This document shows, in pieces, positions 1 to 7,539 of a stretch of DNA of 27,515 nt (position 1 is the first letter of the stretch; the number at the start of each line of letters is the position of its first letter). The stretch comes from Rhizobium sp. Q54 (GTDB lineage: Bacteria; Pseudomonadota; Alphaproteobacteria; Rhizobiales; Beijerinckiaceae), in contig CAMDKB010000006.1 in NCBI GenBank assembly GCA_945901195.1, forward strand, positions 1 to 27,515. The letters run 5' to 3'. Under the pieces are notes generated by a model. The model had not been told where the DNA came from, did no database searches, and saw only the letters and a program-made list of their open reading frames with translations. The translations under genes and the position numbers were made by a program.

Positions 1-447
1 TTTCCGACAGTCGCAGAAGAAATAGCCTTCGGCCTGCGCGAAAAGGGTCAGGGCGCGAAACAGGCGCGCGAAGCTGCAATAGCTTTACTTGCGGCGCACG
101 GACATCCCCAATGGGCCGACCGGCCGATCCATGAACTGTCGGATGGTCAGAAGCAATTGGTCTGCATTCTGGCTGTTATCATCACCGCTCCCAAACTTTT
201 ATTGCTGGACGAGCCTTTTTCCAGCCTCGACCTGCCAACACGCCATGGTCTCATGAACAGACTGGACGGCCTGCCGCAGCGCATTCTGATGGCGAGCCAT
301 GATCTCGAATTGCTTGCGCAATTCGACCGCATTATCTGGATCGACGGTGGAACCGTTTTCGCCGATGGCCCTCCGGCGAAGGTATTATCAACCTATCGCG
401 ACGCCTGTATGTCTCGCGTGCGTCCGCTGCTGCAGGCCGCCCAATGA
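1..447 (+). CDS. bioM: BioM, ATPase of the biotin ECF transporter (5' end cut by window edge)
   Basis: This is the ATP-binding subunit of an energy-coupling-factor importer; with BioN it powers biotin uptake through BioY at the inner membrane. The frame is open from base 1, so the Walker A region lies outside the window. The visible part carries an ABC signature LSDGQKQ (usual form LSGGQ), a Walker B LLLLDEPF, a D-loop SSLD and the switch histidine in ASHDLE. An internal ATG at 157 falls after the signature motif and is not the real start. The stop overlaps the bioN start by 4 nt (ATGA). The identity as BioM, rather than another ECF ATPase such as CbiO, comes from the adjacent bioN and bioY genes. 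The aspartate inside the signature motif is a mild oddity. Confidence 0.9.
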   Translation, partial: FPTVAEEIAFGLREKGQGAKQAREAAIALLAAHGHPQWADRPIHELSDGQKQLVCILAVIITAPKLLLLDEPFSSLDLPTRHGLMNRLDGLPQRILMASHDLELLAQFDRIIWIDGGTVFADGPPAKVLSTYRDACMSRVRPLLQAAQ

Positions 448-1073
448 CCGGGCTTTATCATTATCCCCCGACGTGGCTGCATAAATTGCCGGCGGGCTTT
501 AAACTGTTCATGCTGGCGATTTTATCAGCACTCGCATTGCACATTGAAAGCGCCATCTACCTGACTGCAACGCTGGCCTTCGCGTGTCTGTTCTTTCTTG
601 TTCTGGGCGCGAAGGTTTTTCGGCGATTGCTTTTGCTCAAACCCTTATGGCCAATCATCGCCGCAGTGTTTTTTGCACAATGGTATATTGGCGGCTTGCC
701 CGCAGGCATTGCCTCCGTCGCACGGCTTGCATTGATGATCCTGCTGGCTGATCTTGTGACCATGTCAACTCCCATGCAGGCATTGATGGACGCGATTTCC
801 TGGCTGCTAAAGCCGCTGCGCCACACCGGCCTCGACTTCATGCGGCTTTCCTTTTGTATCGCATTGGTCATTCGTCTCGTACCGCTCTTGCTTGAAACAT
901 GGCAGAAACATGCCGAAGCCTGGCGTGCACGAACAGGGCGGCGCGCGAACTGGCGCATAATAGCTCCCTTTATTTCCAATGTTCTGAGAATCGCCGATCA
1001 CATGGGGGATTCGCTGGATGCACGCGGTTATGGCATGCAGTCTTCGGCTGCGAGCCTGGAGCGTCAACGGTGA
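444..1073 (+). CDS. bioN: BioN, transmembrane (T) component of the biotin ECF transporter
   Basis: This is a 209-residue hydrophobic protein of the CbiQ/EcfT family, which couples the BioM ATPase to the substrate-binding BioY. Several membrane segments are evident in the first two-thirds, for example around residues 20-60, 65-100 and 125-150. The C-terminal cytoplasmic part carries the paired Ala-Arg coupling motifs of T components: AWRART, and further on LDARGYGM, which holds the canonical Ala-Arg-Gly. The ATG start overlaps the bioM stop, and the TGA overlaps the GTG start of bioY, so translation is probably coupled. Length fits the family. There is no independent promoter. Confidence 0.9.
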   Translation: MTGLYHYPPTWLHKLPAGFKLFMLAILSALALHIESAIYLTATLAFACLFFLVLGAKVFRRLLLLKPLWPIIAAVFFAQWYIGGLPAGIASVARLALMILLADLVTMSTPMQALMDAISWLLKPLRHTGLDFMRLSFCIALVIRLVPLLLETWQKHAEAWRARTGRRANWRIIAPFISNVLRIADHMGDSLDARGYGMQSSAASLERQR

Positions 1074-1645
1074 ACATCGTGAGTGGCAATCGTCTGCTCG
1101 TTCGCATTTGTCTATTCGCAGCGCTTATCGCCACCTTCGGCCTGCTTCCACGGCTGGATATTCCCATTGCTGCAGGGGTTCCGGTCACCGCGCAAACACT
1201 CGGCGTGATGTTATGCGGACTTTTGCTCGGAGCGCGCAGTGGAGCTCTGGCGGTGTTGCTGTTTCTGCTTGTGGTCCTGCTTGGCATGCCGTTGTTGGCG
1301 GGCGGGCGTGGCGGGCTTGGCGTATTGGCCTCACCGACGGCGGGTTTTCTCATCGGCTGGATACCCGGGGCCTATGTAACAGGATTGATCGGCGGCCCAA
1401 CTGCACAGACTTCCGCCGATCGCACGATCCTGTTTATGCGCGCGATGACAGGCGCTTTGGCAGGCGGCGTTCTCACTGTCTATGCATTCGGGATACCGTG
1501 GCTTGCCTGGACCAGCGGGATGAGTCTCAAAGCGGCGATGCTAGCTGCCATGACTTTTGTTCCTGGCGATCTCATCAAGGTTTTTCTTGCGGCAACGCTG
1601 GTCGTTTATTTCAACCAATCCCGGACTAAAGGATCGTCGGCGTGA
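1070..1645 (+). CDS. bioY: BioY, biotin-binding S component of the ECF transporter
   Basis: This 191-residue, highly hydrophobic BioY-family protein is the substrate-specific subunit that binds biotin in the membrane. The N-terminal part contains the family pattern IPVTAQTLGVML-like (here PVTAQTLGVML), followed by a glycine-rich stretch GMPLLAGGRGG and SPTAGFLIGW, all characteristic of BioY. I chose the GTG at 1070, which overlaps the bioN stop as GTGA and gives a normal BioY length. An upstream ATG in the same frame at 899 would run deep into bioN and is not needed. The stop overlaps the next gene, a ligase, again as GTGA. With bioM and bioN it completes a three-part biotin importer. Confidence 0.93.
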   Translation: MNIVSGNRLLVRICLFAALIATFGLLPRLDIPIAAGVPVTAQTLGVMLCGLLLGARSGALAVLLFLLVVLLGMPLLAGGRGGLGVLASPTAGFLIGWIPGAYVTGLIGGPTAQTSADRTILFMRAMTGALAGGVLTVYAFGIPWLAWTSGMSLKAAMLAAMTFVPGDLIKVFLAATLVVYFNQSRTKGSSA

Positions 1646-3129
1646 TCGTCGGCGGGGCCATCGCGACATATGCAAGCGCCGCACCATTGCAGAGCGCCAT
1701 TTTTTTTGATGGCGAGACAATTAATTGGCTGGCGCTTGAAACTTTGTTACGAAAGCTCGCCAACTGGCTTGCTACGCAAGCCCCGTCTAACGCACCCGTC
1801 GCGATTCATCTCCCGAACTCTCCTGCTTTGGCAGCAATTTTTCTTGCCACTATCCGCATGGGACGGGAAGCGCAAATCCTCGACACGCAATGGCCACAAC
1901 AAGCCAGCGAAAGACTATTGGACGAACTGAAGCCTGCTCTGGTTATAACTCTGGAGAGCGAACTGGCATGTCGTGCCAAAATTGTTTTGACCCATGATCA
2001 ATTGAGTTTTTCCGGATTATCGCAACTCATGGGACCGATTGCAGCGCTTGAAGAATGGCCGGAGGTGGATGCTGAGAAGGATTTTTATACCGGCTTCACG
2101 TCAGGGTCTACCGGCCTGCCCAAGGGTTATCGTCGCAATCATCGTTCGTGGGTTCGCAGTATTGCGGCCGCTCAGACGCAATTTGCACTCGATGAGCGCA
2201 GCGTCATCCTGGCGCCCGGTACGCTTACGCATTCATTGTTTCTGTTCGCGCTGGCCTACGCGATGCAGATCGGCGCTACATGCATCCTGAGCCGGACATT
2301 CCGGCCAGATCACCTTGCCGAAATCGCGCGCACGCAAAAAGCAGACGTGCTCTTTTCAGTGCCCGCTCAACTGACGTTGCTGTCGAAGCAATCCGCAAAT
2401 TGCGAACCTGCATTTAGCCTTCGGCATGTCATATCTTCCGGCTCCAAATGGCGTGGCCGGGACGATCCGGGTTTGCGAAAGCTTTTTCCTGTTGCGAAGT
2501 TCTCAGAATTCTACGGTGCCTCGGAGACCAGTTTTATTTCCATTGCACATGAGGGCGACGCCATTCCTGTGGATTCAGTGGGACGCGCATTCGATGGAGT
2601 TGATATCAGCATCCGCGATCAATCCGGAACTCTTTTGCCTCCAGGTGCTGCAGGGCGCATCTTCGTTGCAAGCGCCATGATATTTACCGAATATGCAACG
2701 GCTGACGGCATAATCGAACGAGATAATAATTGCGCCATCGCTGTGGGCGATATCGGATATATCGATGAAGCGGGTTGTCTTTATGTGACGGGGCGCGAAA
2801 ATCGGATGATTGTGACATCAGAAAAGAATCTGTTTCCTGAAGAAGTCGAGGCCGTTCTTGCATTGCATGAGTCGATACAAGCCGTTGCTGTGATCGGCGC
2901 GCCGGACGATAAACGCGGCGAACGCGTTCTTGCGATCATCAAGCCGGCTAATGCGGCAGGGGTTAAACGCGCTGCCCTCATTAAACATGCGCGGCGACAC
3001 TTGCCTTTATTTAAAATTCCGCGACATTTCTTTATCGCAAACGATTGGCCGACGACCCGTTCGGGGAAAACGGACTTTCAAAAACTGGCTGCATTGTGGC
3101 GTGAGGGCTTGCTGGAGCCATTGTCATGA
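1642..3129 (+). CDS. AMP-dependent acyl-CoA synthetase (ligase), in the bioMNY operon
   Basis: This 495-residue member of the ANL (acyl/aryl-CoA synthetase) superfamily is predicted to activate a carboxylic acid with ATP and CoA. Visible motifs are the phosphate-binding loop TSGSTGLPKG (residues 153-162), YGASE (291-295), the ATP-ribose aspartate in VGDIG (370), the hinge region YVTGRENRM (381-389) and a C-terminal catalytic-type lysine in RSGKTDF (476). The start is GTG, overlapping the bioY stop by 4 nt; the stop overlaps the thiolase start. The arrangement bioY-ligase-thiolase matches B. subtilis yhfU-yhfT-yhfS, so a role in making or salvaging a biotin precursor (a pimeloyl-type thioester) is a reasonable inference. 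The substrate cannot be read from the sequence. It could equally be a medium- or long-chain acyl-CoA synthetase. Confidence 0.85.
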   Translation: MIVGGAIATYASAAPLQSAIFFDGETINWLALETLLRKLANWLATQAPSNAPVAIHLPNSPALAAIFLATIRMGREAQILDTQWPQQASERLLDELKPALVITLESELACRAKIVLTHDQLSFSGLSQLMGPIAALEEWPEVDAEKDFYTGFTSGSTGLPKGYRRNHRSWVRSIAAAQTQFALDERSVILAPGTLTHSLFLFALAYAMQIGATCILSRTFRPDHLAEIARTQKADVLFSVPAQLTLLSKQSANCEPAFSLRHVISSGSKWRGRDDPGLRKLFPVAKFSEFYGASETSFISIAHEGDAIPVDSVGRAFDGVDISIRDQSGTLLPPGAAGRIFVASAMIFTEYATADGIIERDNNCAIAVGDIGYIDEAGCLYVTGRENRMIVTSEKNLFPEEVEAVLALHESIQAVAVIGAPDDKRGERVLAIIKPANAAGVKRAALIKHARRHLPLFKIPRHFFIANDWPTTRSGKTDFQKLAALWREGLLEPLS

Positions 3130-4265
3130 CCATGGTGTTCCTTGCGGACGCGTTGCGCACAGCCGTTGCGCCGAAAAATGGGGCTTTCGGCAATATCGAG
3201 TCAGTTCAACTTGCTCGCGAGGTTATCGCTGCACTTGTGGGAAGAGCTGGTCTTAGCGGCGATTTTCGAATTGAAGTTATTCTTGGCAATGCACTTTATG
3301 GCGGCGGTAATCCGGCACGAGTGGCAGCACTCGCAGCTGGTTTGCCTATCAAAGTGCCGGCACTGACAATCGATACGCAATGCTGCAGCGGCCTCGACGC
3401 TATTATCCTTGGGGCGTCGCGAATTAAATCGGGCGATGCTGATCTGGTGATCGCTGGTGGCGTGGAGAGTTACAGCCGGGCGCCGCTTCGTTTCACCAAG
3501 CCTTTATCAAAACGTGATGAACCTCAATTTTATTCACGCCCACCCTTTACGCCTTGGCGGGATCGCGATCCAGACTTGATCGAGTCGGCTGCGGCGCTCT
3601 CGGAGCAACTGAGAATCGAGCGGGCAGCGCAGGAAGCCTATGCGATAGAAAGTCATCGCAAAGCGCGTTTGAACCGCGCTACTTGTCAGGAAATTGTTTC
3701 CGTTGCTTGCATAACTTCCGACCAATTTACGAGGGACCTTAATGTTCCGGCCTGCAAGCGACTTGCGGGGATCAAAGGAATTGTACCTTACGAAATGACG
3801 GCTGTGACTGTTGCTGTGGAAGCCGATGCAGCAGCGGCAGTCTTGCTGGCAAGCGAACCCGTCATGCGGAAACTCTCGCTGACGGCCAAGCCAATCGTCT
3901 TCTGCGGCGGTTTCGCTTTGGGCTTCGATCCCGTTCAACCTGCCCTCGCCCCCATACAAGCTGCGCGTGAATTGCTTCTCCGGCATTCGCTCACCGCATC
4001 GGGTTTGAGTGTAGTTGAAATCATGGAAGCGTTTGCGGTGCAGGCCATGGCGTTCAATTCATCGCTTGGATTTGCACCAGATCATGTCAACAGGGGTGGT
4101 GGTGCATTGGCGCGCGGCCATCCCATCGGCGCGTCAGGCGCCATTCTGGCCGTGCGTTTGTTTCATGAACTGCAACGTGAAAAAAACGGCGCCACAGGCC
4201 TTGCCGCCATCGCTGCCGCCGGCGGGCTTGGCAGCGCCTTGCTTTTGCAACGCAAGGATTTTTGA
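3126..4265 (+). CDS. Thiolase-family protein with atypical active site, last gene of the bioMNY operon
   Basis: This 379-residue protein has thiolase superfamily architecture. The N-terminal nucleophile region DTQCCSG (83-89) places Cys86 at the acylated cysteine position, and the C-terminal half has RGGGALARGHPIGASG with His332 at the catalytic histidine position. Two other positions normally conserved in biosynthetic and degradative thiolases differ. The Asn of the NEAFA motif is Met300 (MEAFA), and the second catalytic Cys of the CxGGGxG motif is Ala363 (AAAGGLG). The enzyme may therefore not run a standard reversible Claisen reaction. Its start overlaps the ligase stop by 4 nt. The nearest arrangement I know is YhfS next to YhfT and BioY in Bacillus. 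The family call is secure; the reaction is not. Confidence 0.85.
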   Translation: MTMVFLADALRTAVAPKNGAFGNIESVQLAREVIAALVGRAGLSGDFRIEVILGNALYGGGNPARVAALAAGLPIKVPALTIDTQCCSGLDAIILGASRIKSGDADLVIAGGVESYSRAPLRFTKPLSKRDEPQFYSRPPFTPWRDRDPDLIESAAALSEQLRIERAAQEAYAIESHRKARLNRATCQEIVSVACITSDQFTRDLNVPACKRLAGIKGIVPYEMTAVTVAVEADAAAAVLLASEPVMRKLSLTAKPIVFCGGFALGFDPVQPALAPIQAARELLLRHSLTASGLSVVEIMEAFAVQAMAFNSSLGFAPDHVNRGGGALARGHPIGASGAILAVRLFHELQREKNGATGLAAIAAAGGLGSALLLQRKDF

Positions 4266-4269
4266 AAGC

Positions 4270-4305
4270 TCAAGGGCTCGCTAATAGCGGGTTATTTTCC
4301 CTTGA
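4270..4305. terminator. Possible bidirectional terminator between convergent genes
   Basis: The 7-nt arms TCAAGGG (4270-4276) and CCCTTGA (4299-4305) are perfect complements. They enclose a smaller hairpin CGCT-AAT-AGCG (4279-4289). The element lies at the convergent ends of the thiolase gene and the crotonase-family gene, overlapping the 3' end of the latter. There is no long U-run on either side, so this is only a candidate. Confidence 0.3.
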
Positions 4306-5086
4306 ATGCTGGCCTGCGCTTTTCCGCAAAGGCCCGGCGGCCTTCGATGAAATCCTCGCTCTTCATGCAGGCTGACAGAACGGCATCGCATGTGCCCTTG
4401 TTGCGGATGCTTTCGTCCTTCATGATTTCATCAATCATCAGTTTGGCTGCACGGATCGACAAGGGCGCGTTATCGCAAAGAGTAGCTGCCAGTTTGCGGA
4501 CCGTGCTTTCCAGTTCTGCCCGTGGCACAACCTGATTCAAAAGGCCGATGCGGTGCGCTTCGGCAGCATCAAGGCGATTGGCTGTAAAGAGAATTTCCTT
4601 GGCTTTGGCCGGCCCCACGAGATCGATAAGCTTTTTTGTGCCGTACATCGGATAGGCAACGCCAAGGCGCGCTGCAGGGATGCCGAACACAGCGTCATCG
4701 GATGCGATGCGCATGTCTGTCGCCATTGCCGTCAACAGGCCGCCACCGAGACAAAATCCGTGAATCATTGCGACGATTGGCTTTGAAAACTCGTCATAGC
4801 GCGAACGAAGATTCTCAGACGTTGCTTCATGTTGCCGACGTTGTTCTTCGCCCCGCTCACCTTTTTCAAATTGATTGATATCTGCTCCTGAAATAAAGGC
4901 ATGTTCTCCGGCGCCCTTCAGGATGACAACGCGGACACGATCGTCGTTCTCGAATGCGTCCAGCGCCTCGAGGCTGGCAGCACGCATTTCATGCGATATG
5001 GCGTTGCGCTTCTGCGGGTTATTGAATGTCAGCCAACCGATGTGGCCATCGACTTCGGCAATCATCTTATCGGAAGAAAGTTTCAT
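4292..5086 (-). CDS. Crotonase-superfamily protein (enoyl-CoA hydratase/isomerase-like) lacking hydratase glutamates
   Basis: This 264-residue protein has the normal length and fold signature of the crotonase family. FISGADI (64-70) and GFCLGGG (110-116) supply the two oxyanion-hole backbone positions that bind acyl-CoA. The two catalytic glutamates of classical enoyl-CoA hydratase (Glu144 and Glu164 in the rat enzyme) align with Leu118 (GGGLLTA) and Ala138 (FGIPAARLG). Hydration of enoyl-CoA is therefore unlikely; isomerase, hydrolase, decarboxylase or lyase chemistry remains possible. It is the last gene of a minus-strand cassette with a CoA-transferase, a MetE-core protein and a solute-binding protein. 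The 128-nt gap ahead of it is longer than the others, so an extra promoter there cannot be excluded. Confidence 0.85.
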   Translation of the reverse strand: MKLSSDKMIAEVDGHIGWLTFNNPQKRNAISHEMRAASLEALDAFENDDRVRVVILKGAGEHAFISGADINQFEKGERGEEQRRQHEATSENLRSRYDEFSKPIVAMIHGFCLGGGLLTAMATDMRIASDDAVFGIPAARLGVAYPMYGTKKLIDLVGPAKAKEILFTANRLDAAEAHRIGLLNQVVPRAELESTVRKLAATLCDNAPLSIRAAKLMIDEIMKDESIRNKGTCDAVLSACMKSEDFIEGRRAFAEKRRPAFKGK

Positions 5087-5214
5087 TTTAGCGCCTTGTC
5101 AGTTTCGACTTTAAAGCCTGTTCCGATTGAATCTATAAAATCGCAACTGGCTCTAATATCCTGTTCATACCGTGCTTTTGGGACCGGACGAGGTGTCACG
5201 CGGTCGCAAGACCT

Positions 5215-6396
5215 TTAGACCGTGCCCTCGGTGTGCAATTTGTCGATAGCTGCCTGATCGTAGCCGAGGTCGCGCAGAATTTCGTCGGTATGTTCGCCGG
5301 CATCGGGCGTGATAGTCCGCATGCGCCATTGTGTGCGCGACATATGGATGGGCTGGCCGACAATTGCCCGTTCACCCTTTTCCGGATGCACCATTGGGGT
5401 GATGATGCCGAGATGTTGGACCTGCGGATCGGCAAAAGTCTGATCGACCGTGTAGATGGGGCCGCAGGGAATGCCGGCCTTGTTGATTATCTCCACCCAT
5501 TCGGCAGTCGTTTTGGTGCGGAAGACTTCATCATAATCAGCATTGAGCATTTCGCGATTTTTCACGCGCAAGGCTGCATCGGCATATTCAGGCTTGCTCA
5601 TCAGGTGAGCTGCGCCGATCGCTTCGCAAACGCGCTTCCAGCCGGCATCACCGCCCGCGCCAATGTTCACATAGCCATCGCGGGTCTGATACGCACCTGT
5701 CGGCATGGATTTGGGATGATTGTTGCCGGCCTGTCCCGGAACATATCCATCATAAATCCAGGCAGCAGCCTGGAAATCCATCACGGTAATCAAAGATTCT
5801 AGCAGGGAAGTCTGTATCCACTGGCCCTTGCCGGACACCTCCCTCTCGAGCAACGCCGTCAGGATGCCGATGGTGGCAAATAGCCCGGCGCTCATATCGC
5901 CAACTGCGGCGCCGGCTCGCATGGGGCCGTTGCCGGGCTCGCCGGTTACGGACATCAGGCCGCTCATGCCCTGCGCAATCTGATCGACACCGGGCCTGTC
6001 GGCATAGGGACCGTCCTGGCCGAATCCGGAGATGCTGGCGTAGACAATGCGCGGATTGATGGCGCTGACAGCTTCATAGTCGATACTAAGGCGATGTTTC
6101 ACATCTGGGCGGTAGTTCTCGACTATAATATCGGCGTCTTTGGCCAAGGCCAAAAATATCTTCCGGCCCTCAGGGTTTTTCAGATCGAGCTTCATGCTGC
6201 GCTTGTTGCGATGGAGATTCTGAAAGTCGCCCAAGTCGCGGCCGTCCGAGAAACCGTCACCTTTATCGCCGGGCATTTCGATCTTGATGCAATCGGCTCC
6301 CCAGTCCGCCAGTTGGCGCACACAGGCTGGGCCCGCACGCACACGGCTGAGATCGAGAACCTTGAACCGGGCCAGTGGCAATCCTTCTCGGCTCAT
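5215..6396 (-). CDS. Class III (CaiB/BaiF, formyl-CoA transferase-like) CoA-transferase
   Basis: This 393-residue family III CoA-transferase moves CoA between carboxylic acids via an aspartyl-CoA thioester. The N-terminal pattern VLDLSRVRAGP and the later KGQWIQTSLLES are typical. The catalytic aspartate is Asp167 in AAVGDMSAG, matching Asp169 of formyl-CoA transferase. I set the start at the ATG ending at 6396 because a GGAGG sequence sits about 7 nt upstream. A second ATG two codons earlier lies almost on top of that GGAGG, and the longer in-frame extension to 6450 overlaps the upstream gene. The gap to the MetE-core gene is 28 nt, so the two are almost certainly co-transcribed. Related enzymes act on oxalate, carnitine, succinate/mesaconate and aromatic acids; the donor and acceptor are not readable here. 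Confidence 0.9.
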   Translation of the reverse strand: MSREGLPLARFKVLDLSRVRAGPACVRQLADWGADCIKIEMPGDKGDGFSDGRDLGDFQNLHRNKRSMKLDLKNPEGRKIFLALAKDADIIVENYRPDVKHRLSIDYEAVSAINPRIVYASISGFGQDGPYADRPGVDQIAQGMSGLMSVTGEPGNGPMRAGAAVGDMSAGLFATIGILTALLEREVSGKGQWIQTSLLESLITVMDFQAAAWIYDGYVPGQAGNNHPKSMPTGAYQTRDGYVNIGAGGDAGWKRVCEAIGAAHLMSKPEYADAALRVKNREMLNADYDEVFRTKTTAEWVEIINKAGIPCGPIYTVDQTFADPQVQHLGIITPMVHPEKGERAIVGQPIHMSRTQWRMRTITPDAGEHTDEILRDLGYDQAAIDKLHTEGTV

Positions 6397-6424
6397 CTGC
6401 ATTCCTCCCAATCCTGTACGGCTG

Positions 6425-7450
6425 TTATTTTTGCAGCTCGGCGCGGACAATCTTCACGCCCGCTACCATCGCACACAATTTTGCAAATGCCACTTCACGC
6501 GGCAGATATTTCATGCCGCAATCGGGCGCTATCACCAGACGTTCTGGTGGCACAAAGGGAAACACCCGGCGAATACGCTCGGCTACGACTTCCGGCGTTT
6601 CAATTGTGTTGTCCGCAAGGCTGATGACCCCGAGCACAATGGTCTTGGTGGGGAGTTGTTTCAATACCGCCAGATCAATCACCGGCTGCGCCGTTTCGAT
6701 AGATATCTGGTCCGCCTTGCAGGCTTCCAGCTCTGGCAGAAATGAATAACCTTCCGGCTTGTTCTTCACCAGCGCTGCATATCCAAAGCATACATGAACA
6801 GCGGTCGTTCCGGTGACACCTTCCAGCGCGCGATTGATTGCCTTCACAGCGTATGCGCGGGCCTGATCGGGTCTGGCCTGCATATAAGGTTCGTCGATCT
6901 GAACAACATCTGCTCCGGCGGCGAAGAGATCCTTTATCTCTTCGTTGACGGCCGCAGCATATTCCATAGCGACCTTTTCTTCATCGTTGTAGAAAAAATC
7001 CTTGGCCTGCACCGACATCGTGAACGGTCCGGGTACTGTGATCTTGATCTTGCCACTTGTGTTCTTGCGCAGGAATTGAACGTCGCGCAATTCGACAGGG
7101 TATTTGCGCCTGATCTTGCCAATAACGCGCGGCACCATATCGGGCTTGCCGGAACGGCTTGGAACGATGGCCGGATTATCGGGATCAACGCCTTCCAACG
7201 CTGTTGCAAACCGGTTGGAATAGCTTTCGCGCCGCATTTCTCCGTCGGTGATCACATCAATGCCGGCGGCCTGTTGATCATGAATTGCTATCAAGGTCGC
7301 ATCGTCCTGCGCCTGCTCCAGCCATTCTGACCCGACACGCCACAACTCCTGAGCACGAATGCGCGGCGGCGCCCGCAAGCTCAATTTTTCGCGGTCAATC
7401 AACCAATCTGGCTGAGGATATGAGCCTACGAGCGTGGTGGGCAAAAGCAT
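6425..7450 (-). CDS. MetE-core methyltransferase (C-terminal catalytic half of cobalamin-independent methionine synthase)
   Basis: This 341-residue protein corresponds to the catalytic C-terminal barrel of MetE only; full MetE is about 750 residues. All four zinc ligands of E. coli MetE (His641, Cys643, Glu665, Cys726) are recognisable: His219 and Cys221 in AVHVCFG, Glu252 in ISIETA and Cys311 in PDCGMK. The VQIDEPYMQ segment matches the conserved IDEP region. A zinc-activated thiol methyltransfer is therefore likely. Core-only MetE proteins lack the N-terminal domain that helps bind polyglutamylated methyl-folate, so the methyl donor may be something else, for example a methyl-corrinoid protein. 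A GGGGG-rich ribosome site precedes the ATG. The neighbours are a solute-binding protein upstream and a CoA-transferase downstream. It might make methionine, or methylate or demethylate a catabolic thiol. Confidence 0.85.
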   Translation of the reverse strand: MLLPTTLVGSYPQPDWLIDREKLSLRAPPRIRAQELWRVGSEWLEQAQDDATLIAIHDQQAAGIDVITDGEMRRESYSNRFATALEGVDPDNPAIVPSRSGKPDMVPRVIGKIRRKYPVELRDVQFLRKNTSGKIKITVPGPFTMSVQAKDFFYNDEEKVAMEYAAAVNEEIKDLFAAGADVVQIDEPYMQARPDQARAYAVKAINRALEGVTGTTAVHVCFGYAALVKNKPEGYSFLPELEACKADQISIETAQPVIDLAVLKQLPTKTIVLGVISLADNTIETPEVVAERIRRVFPFVPPERLVIAPDCGMKYLPREVAFAKLCAMVAGVKIVRAELQK

Positions 7451-7539
7451 TCGTTCCCCCTGTGCATCAGGGCTGCCGTTCAGGCGAGCCTTCTTGTTTT
7501 TCGATCATTTCTGAATTCGGCGATGCTTGCAACCGCCCG

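Noticed and set aside
899..1069. Upstream extension of bioY to an ATG at 899
   Set aside because: It would overlap bioN by 175 nt; the GTG at 1070 gives a standard BioY length and the operon's usual 4-nt overlap.
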